This document shows, piece by piece, positions 51,901 to 60,900 of a stretch of DNA of 64,000 nucleotides (position 1 is its first letter; every line of letters begins with the position of its first letter). The stretch covers positions 310,001 to 374,000 of the forward strand of contig VZRZ01006183.1 of NCBI GenBank assembly GCA_013398175.1. The letters are read 5' to 3'. The notes beneath the pieces are model-generated. The model did no database searches. It was not told where the DNA came from and was given only the letters and a program-made list of their open reading frames with translations. A program made the translations under genes and the position numbers. The DNA comes from Climacteris rufus (Eukaryota > Chordata > Aves > Passeriformes > Climacteridae).

Positions 51901-54900
51901 TCAGTTCAGTTTGCTGAACTGAAGAACTGGTCTTGGCATGTTTATTTCAAAGTGTCTTATGGAAAATCAAGGGCAGCATTGGAGTCATAGGCAAAGGACC
52001 ATCATGAATTAAAACAGAGCCAGAAGTTTCAGAAAAATATGTACCACTTCCATGTGAACTTCTGGACAAAAGTCAGCAGTGAGATAAGTGAAAATGTAAA
52101 CTGCTAGAGAGTATGTTGTATTATTTAACCTTAGTGCAAAGTGGGTGTGTATCCACTTCTTAGAAAGATGAATGTGGTCCAGCATATAATTTGTAGTTTC
52201 TACTGCTGGGCTAAATAAAGATCCAGAACTAAATAAGAGCGGGCACACTCTCAAATTTTGCCCATGGTTACAAAACAAGCAAAGAGAAAGCAGCGCATGT
52301 GGGTATCCTTTAACTTGGAATATCTGGACTCTGGATCTCATTCGTGCAGTATAAAATGCACAATAATCAAGTTGGGAATGTGATCAGAGTTTTGGAAATT
52401 CTCCCTTCTAAGACCTTCAAAGAGGTAATTTGGTTAGATTCATGAACTTAAAAGGATGGAAAAATACTAACTGCAAACAAGTCAAGACAATACAATGGGG
52501 AAAAAATCCCCAAAACTTTGAAGACAATTAATAACGCTATGCAAACCTTTTGTTGGCTATTTGTACCTGTACCTATCAGGCTAATCTATATTACTTTAAC
52601 AAAAGATTTTTACGTCCTTGTTTCAAAACAACACCTGAGTTCACTGTAAATATCTGTTTGGATTTCAAGTACAACTGAATTAGGGAAACCTGTACAATAT
52701 GTTGTTCTTTCAGACACTGGTCCCCAGTAATAATAGGTACTATATCTCACCTGGGCTTTATATTCAAACTTTCATTTTCATGAAAGCCTGGTGACTTTGT
52801 TATGGCAGAGTATCAATAAGGGCCTGTCTGTGCTACAGGGTGGACTGGTATCCTCAGGTCAGCAGTACCAGAGGATAGATGCTTTTGTAGATTTGATACT
52901 GTTTTTCTTAGAATGTCTGTTTGTTGGATCACAAATCTTGTTTTACCATATTGTTTTCTCATTATTAGAATTTATCCAGATTAAACCTGATGAATCAAGT
53001 ATGTTTCTGCATAATGGTTTATTTAAATATTGTATTTCACATTGATTTATGGCTTCTGGCATTACCTCTCTCCTTGCATCCTAATTTTGACTATCAGTGA
53101 AGCCCTTATCAAACTATCAGCTTTGCTTCTGTAATCAAGTTGTTTAATTTAAAATAACTAATTCCTATCTTCCGTTATAGAGGGGTGAGAGGTTTTCATT
53201 CTATTAATTTTTAAATCCATCTGTACTTTTTCACTAACCCATATAGAAAGCCTGTGGTCATTATTTGCAGAAGAAAATGCTAGTTCAATTGAGTCTGCAA
53301 TTCTCATTTAAACCTGTATTGATTACTGACCATAAATGAGTGACCCCCACAAATTGTCAGGCAAAGAAGCAGATGTTGTTCTCTGCATGAGGGATTTACA
53401 TCAGTTAACATGTCAATAAATATTTTTAATACAACAGTGTGACAAACAATGTCATGCCTCATTATGCTACAAATAGTTTCAGGAGGTTTACTGCCTACAG
53501 CACATCCCCAGGCAATAGTATTAATTTCTGGAGCCAAAATTAAGTAATATATGATATGCACGTTCCCAGGAGATGGCATAGCATCACTTCACAGGACAGA
53601 TCCTCAGCTAGTGCAACTGATCCTACCTCTATTAATCTCAGCAGAGCCAGGGCGCTTGCTATCAGCTGCTGTAGGCCAGTTCCTCTCTTCTTAAATACAG
53701 CTTATAGCCTGCAGTCCACAGTGGTAAGCCAGAATCACAAATGGTAAGCAAAACAGGCTGTAAATATATAGAGAGAAGGCAAGCTAATTGACTTCCAGGA
53801 TACAGTGGTAATCATGTATTCTTTCAATGCAGATAAAATAGCTATTCCAGACTTTGGGACAGGTGCTATGGAGAACTGGGGGCTGATCACATACCGAGAA
53901 ACAAACCTGCTGTATGACCCCAAGGAGTCAGCCAGTTCCAACAAACAGAGAGTAGCTGCTGTGATAGCCCATGAACTCGTTCATCAGGTACATTTTAGGA
54001 CATGATCCATTTTTACATTGTTTCAAATATATAGTCACAATATTTTAAGCTTGAAAATACTGTCATTAGCTCCATCTCAGGATCTTTGATGTGCTCAGAA
54101 TCTGATTGCAAAATACCATGTTAAAACAGATCCCCATTAGAGCTTTAAAATACCATGACTACTGCCTTGGAATTTTTCTCAGGAAGTTAGATGCTTGGGC
54201 CCAGACTGTCAGCCAACTTATAAAAATCTGTTTGAAATATCTTAGAGAAACTAATTTACATGTGCAGATGTCTCTTTTGGGCAAGCAAACAGGGACAGTT
54301 ATACACTATGGAGGCTGTCTGAAAACATATCCTTAAAAGCACAAATCATCAAATCAAGAGGAAGAAACTAAAAATATTTTCAGTTGCACATGAATCATTA
54401 GCAATCTCCCCAGTAATATGTAATTTTATAATAAAAGTGATGTTTATACACAAGGCAAGGCCTTAATTCCTATTTCAACCCCAGAATTATGATAATTTTC
54501 ATCTGGCAGGAAAAAAGCAGGAAGAAAGTAAGCAAATGAATGTTGTGTGTGGAGATGTGAGATACTGAAATGTACATATTCAGCTAAAACTGCATCTTTA
54601 TGTTTATAATTGTAGTGGTTTGGAAATATTGTAACCATGGACTGGTGGGATGACTTGTGGTTAAATGAAGGATTTGCCAGTTATTTTGAGTACCTGGGAG
54701 CAAACGCAACCGAACCAGATTGGCAAATGGTAATTATTTCTGCCTTGTGGAGGATTGACGGGGCAGGGAGGAACATTTTGGAAGGGAGTAAAATTTAGAC
54801 AAGGATTATGAAGAAAGAGTATATTTATACAGAACTAACATAATGTGGTGCAACATAAAGAAAGAGTTGGTTTAAGTTTTTCACCTACCAATGTTATGGT

Positions 54901-57900
54901 CTGAAACCAGTCAAAATAAACTTTATAAAGTTTTAGTCTGTAGGGAAGAGTCATTCATTTTTAACAAATGAGTCAGGTGTTTGGTTATTTTTATGGTAAA
55001 TAACACTTAGGTGCGTTCTGGACAGAGCCTTAACAATTTTGCAAGGTTGTTTAAAGGTCTGACTCTGAAAGATGGGGATTTTCCTGTATTTATTTGGTTG
55101 GGCTGTACTCTCTTCATGGGACTTAGCATCATTATCCACTCTGGTAAGGGTTGGGAACCTGGGCCTGTCTCCACAGCTTGAGCTATTCATTAAGGAAAAT
55201 ATTGAACTCCCATTCAGCTTCTGCCAGCATTGTAAATGTCATTTCAAATGCTTCAACTTGGACAATCTCTACTCTGCGCAGTGCAAAAACAGGTATTGAC
55301 AGTGAAGGGCCAAAACGCTAACTGTGCTAACTCCAGACACTTTGAGGGTATTGCAAAGAAGTTAGCCTTAAATATGCATTATACTCTGAGGAATTATAGC
55401 AGTGTGTGAATAAAGGGAGTTTTCCTACTCCTTCCTTCCTCCCCTCCCAAACAGATGTGACGGCACATAGCATGCATATTTTCCCCTAGCTGTCCAGGTG
55501 TAACGAGATTCTGGCTACTAGGACATAGACAACATATACAAGTGGAAGAGAGCAGGCTAGATTTTGCATAGGTTGAACCTGTTGAAATCTACTACCCCCT
55601 GAACCTGGTGACTTTAGAAACAAGCAGTGCCTTCTTGTTGCTTTCCCTGCTGAGATGCTGAGAACAAAATCATTCCTGGGTCACTTTTACACTTTGAAGT
55701 AGAAGATCTGTTGACCTAACTATGTAAGAAAATTCTAATTACTGAGTTCAAAATTTAGAAGACCTTTTTGTATCTAGATACTATGTTCATCTAAGATCTA
55801 GAGACATTTCATTATCCTTGTGAGTATCAGAAGAGGAAAACTAAATTGAAATTTAGTCTGTTTTGGTCAATAATGATTAGGAAGTAAGGGATTTTGACTA
55901 CTGGCTATTTAATATTTTTTTTTTAATTAATATCACTTTAAAAAACATTATAAGCCTTGGGATGGGGAACCCTGTCTCCTTCTTCCCTCCCTCTGTTCCA
56001 GTTCCATTTTTGCAAGAAGAGCCCATAATGCTTTGCAAATATTGTTCACACTTCTGAAATTGGTAACACAGGCTATTATTTTTGCCTGCTGGGGGTAAGA
56101 GAGGATGGGATGGGTGTGTTTGTGTTATGGTACACACAGGAAAACAGGATATGCAAAAGGCGATTTATCTTAGTTAAGGAAAAGTTTATCCCTCCCCTCT
56201 CAGATGTGAAGTAAGAGTTTGCAAGTCCTTCTTTAGAGGGCATGAAATTTCATTCCATTTCTAACTGCCTAGAGAAGCTGCAGTTCAAGCTACTTATTTG
56301 AGAAGTTGTCATATACTCCTGCTTTTTTTTCTGCTCTAATGTCTTCTCTTTCTCAGCTTGAACAGGTTTTGATTGATGATGTGCTTCCTGTACTGAAGGA
56401 TGACTCTTTGCTGTCTTCCCACCCAATTGTAGTCAGTGTGTCATCTCCAGCAGAAATCACCTCTGTGTTTGATGGGATATCCTACAGTAAGGTAGGTTAT
56501 CCTCCTGTTGTGACTTTGAATGCAAAGAAAGTGGCAGCTTTGGAGAGGAGGTAAAAGTCAGGGGTGCTCATAACCATGACTCCTAATTCACTTGACCTGT
56601 GTCTATGTAGATCTTTCTTCTGGGACATTCCCACCTATTGTCAGGGATGACGCAGCTTAAAGCAACTGTGAGAGGAGAGCCTTGTCAGCCACTATGCACC
56701 ACGCGACCTATTGACTGCAGGCAGCGGTGCAGGGAAAGCACAGTGCCACCAGCCTCTGACACTGGAGTGGTTGGGTTAAAATTAAACTAAACCAGATGCT
56801 AAGCACATACCTCTCCCATCACCTCATGCTGATGCAGCCCAGTTATGTCAAACCTCATAATCTAACACAAGGGCGGAGGATCCAAGGGCAGATGTCAAGG
56901 TATCCTCTCTCACAATTCTCCATCACACTTCCAGGCCAGTATGACTTCTGTTTTGAAGAAGCAAGGCAGGGAATCAAGCAGTGAAAACAGGAAAGTGACT
57001 TCTAATCTGAAGTTGCTCACGGCATCCCAGACACCCAGAAGGCTTTAGCAAAGAAAGGCTACACCAGCCTCTACTGCCATTGGCCCTAAACTGGGAGATA
57101 AGTTAGCTCCACATTTCACTGAAAGTTGTGGCAGTCAGAAGTGTGCTTGGAGTCCAGTAGTCTGCAGACCAGAAGGTGGTAGAGGACACTCCATCAGGTA
57201 TTTGACAAGATTTTTGCTCAACTCATCCCAGTCAGTGGTGGTGGGGATCTGTGCCTATGAAGACTTTATAAGAAGCTAGGTGGAACCTTCTGGAAGAATA
57301 CCCCGAGTCTGTCTGAGCAGAGAGACACTGGAATGCTTGTGTCCAACTGCTGTAGTGGCCAGGGCACACAGAGGCCTTCTAGACCCCATGGCCTCTGGTA
57401 GTACTCACCCTGTGGGATGGCACCCAGGAGCTCAGTGTTTCTGGAAAGGTACTGTGAGGTCCAGAGCATGCGGGAGACCAGCAGCCGTGCTTCAGCCATG
57501 CTGAAGACCCAGCCTAGGGCCCTGAGGCCAGTTTGTCTCCCTTCATATCAGATATAGCCAAAGCCACTTTGTCCTTAGACAAGCCTTACACATGAAGCAA
57601 AGCAGATGTCCCCCCTCTATCTAACCAGGGAGTCTCTTGACTCAAGTGCCCTGGCAACACTGTTCCTTCCAGTTATTTTCTGCAGTGCATCCAGAGACAA
57701 GTCTCAAGAAGCACAGGAGGAAACGTCCATGTCCCTCTTCCCTCTCACCACCACATATGCCGCTAAGGCATGGAAGCAGCTGGAACTCTGTTCACTCTTC
57801 TCCTCAACCAGCCATCTCTCATTCTGTTTCTGAACCTGATGCACCATATTTTTATTGACCACTTCTTGTATGACTCTTTGTTCCCTATGTGATGCCATAA

Positions 57901-60900
57901 CAAATTTCCACTGAACATACAGAATCCACCATTATTAAATACTGCTTGTTGCTTTCCCTCTAAGCTCCCATTATCAGCTAAACATAAAGTATATATTGCG
58001 TTGGCTTTGGCTTTAGCTGTGCTAGTCTGTAACTGTAGAAACTACTTTTATTAGCTAGCCTTGATCCATCCATTTCCATCAGTCTTCTGTTTTCAATCGT
58101 TAAATCCTCTATCCAACAATACAACCAGTATTTATTGCATCATAAATGCCTCTCAGTCAAATCATAAACCATGCAAAAACCTGCATTGTGTAACACTGTT
58201 TTTAAATCAAACTAGCAAAAGTCATGAAATATACAGAGCTAAATCAAATACTCAAAATGTATTTTAGTATTGAGCTAAGCAAGTGCCATATTTTGCAGGG
58301 TCTGAAAAAACAATGGAGAAAAAAAATCCTAGCTTTTACTCATCCCTTTGTGCCTAGATAATTGCTACATGAACTCATTTTTTTAAGCAAAAACACTTGA
58401 GGACTTGTGCATTGTTTGGGAACAGTTTGCTTGGGATATAATTTGGCTTGGGATATAATTTGGCTTGAAAGAGAAAGTCTTTGAGTAGATTTAGCTCAAA
58501 TTACTGTTGGTATTTATGTATAAATGCGTGACAAAATTAACTTGTTTCTGTTTGGCTTTCTTTTGGCTTCTCTTTTGCATTTTTCTTATAAAAACAATCT
58601 TTTCATGATAATATTCATCACTAAACAAATAAAGCATAATTTGGAATGTTCTCTGTTAGTTTTATCAGAACAACCAGAGGGCTTATACAATCCTAAAACT
58701 CTAATGAATTGCCCAAGGGTCTGTGGAGTCATTGCAGTGTATTCTGTAAGAGATCCTCTAACTGATGTACGATTGTTAGAGCATTACACACCTAGGAAAG
58801 CTCGGCTAGAGTAAAGCTGGTGACTAAAAAATTAATGTATATAATTTTTTTAACCTGCTCTTAAAAGGATTTGCATCTCACCTATTTTACAGTTTAATCC
58901 TCTCAGTTTGAAAAATTTTATTGAAATAACAAAAATATTTTTTTTTGTGTTTGGTGTTCAAACACTGAGAACCTTTTTAGAAAACAGATTCTTAAACAGT
59001 TTCTGTTCAAAATTTGCTCTTGGACTACCATATTTTTGGAACCTCCCAGCTAAAGAAGTTTAGGATTCATGTTCCACATTTCTGCCACAAACAAATCTTG
59101 CCATGCACTTGGCACTTGCTGTGACTCTTTAGAAATTATGTGGGTGTTGATAAAAGATTCCCCTCATGTCCATCAGAGAAGGTCAGTTATTCAAATCAAA
59201 GTCACTTTCCTGAGCCTCCTCAAATGTTTGAAGGAAAGTTATTAAAATACTGGAGTTCCTATAGTCACTGATTTTGTTAGGATGAGTTTTTCTCAAACAC
59301 ACTCCTTCATGGACTACAGAGGAATGAAAAGACTATGGGGAAGAGACTGACAAACAGTAGTAGAAGGTGCAAGGAACTAACTACACGTTACAATTTAAAG
59401 CAAAAGAAATGTCCTCTGTTACCAAGTGCATGTGTAAGCGTATATTTCCACTTCGACTTTTAATATAAATGGGAAGGGTTGGTTTATGAGAGGTGGTATC
59501 AGAAAGAAGTGCTGACAGAAAAAGTTGAGGAACTGAGGTACCCTTGTGCATACTCGTGGCCTTACGATCACCATCGATCATAAGCAGCCTTATGACTACC
59601 ACTAATGGATATCTGTTCTAAATTGCATTGAGTTGTTTTGGAACATGTGCCATGGCAAACACTTCACGTTTCTGTATTGGAAAGCAGTCATCTGCTGAGC
59701 ACCTTGACACTCCAACAAAAGCCTGGAAAGCAGTTCAAACAGGCCCTCAGCCTTGACTCCTGCAGTCATTACTCTCAGAAGCATAAATAGAGGAAACAGG
59801 ATTTACAGAGAATTCAGATAGCATTCTTGTTTTTATGGGACAACTGGATTTTAAACCATTCATAGCTCTCAACTGCCCTTTGATTTAGCTCAGCAAATGA
59901 AAACATTCTCATCCTAAAATCATATTTTGCATTTTAGATTGAGTTTGCACTGCTTTTTTTTTTTTTCATCATTTTGTGAACACTCAGTTCTTTGTTCCAC
60001 TTGACTCTTCTACTTCTCTCTCTTGCCTTCCTTTTGTTTCTTTCTTCTTTCAAGGTCCTAATTACTTGGGTTTTTTCTGTGACACCTAAGTAAGTAACTT
60101 TTTTGATCCCAATTCTACCCTGCTTCAGAGGCCAAAGGTCTTACACCAGTCCTCTGCAAATTCTTAATCTGAGGATGGTTTATGCAACATGTAAAGCCTC
60201 AGACGTGCAGCATTTTTAGAGTTCTCTTCCTGTTGGGTGTTCAGCCGAAGTCACTACCTCTCTCAGGCTGTTCCCCTGACAGGGCTAGTCCCCAGCTGCC
60301 CTCACCCCTGTCCTGTTCAACATGAGACAGGGAGCCCTGCTCACACAAACTGGTAGGGTGGCAGGACAGTAACGCCCAGCAGCAGAGCTCGGGAGCTGAA
60401 CATAGAAACAAGTGTCTGATCACAACTAAAGACCAATTCTCACATCCAGATTCAAGCTCCACCAGATAGGCATGTCATCCCACAACAGAATTAGAAAAAT
60501 CACTTCCTTAATCTGATGGATGGTTTCTATTTTTGTCTTATAAAATGCTCATTCACATGTTGCATTTTAGATGAATGGAAATCCAGTGTTAGAGCAGTGT
60601 GGATTGACCTTTTCTCCTTTCCCTTTGTCCTCAGGGTGCATCGATCCTTAGAATGATTCAAGACTGGATTACACCAGACCTCTTCCAGAAAGGTTGTCAG
60701 GTAAAGATGGCACCAAAACCTGCCAGAAATACAGCCCATCTTCTCTGGATGGTAGCAAAACCATTATTCATAGAGTGAATATCAGAGATCCTGGTACTAG
60801 TAGCAAAAGTACTGAATGAATTTCAGTACTGAGTGGACAACATGAAGGGGAAAAAGTTCCATGCGCCCACAGAAGCATGAATATGAACTGCATTAAGATT

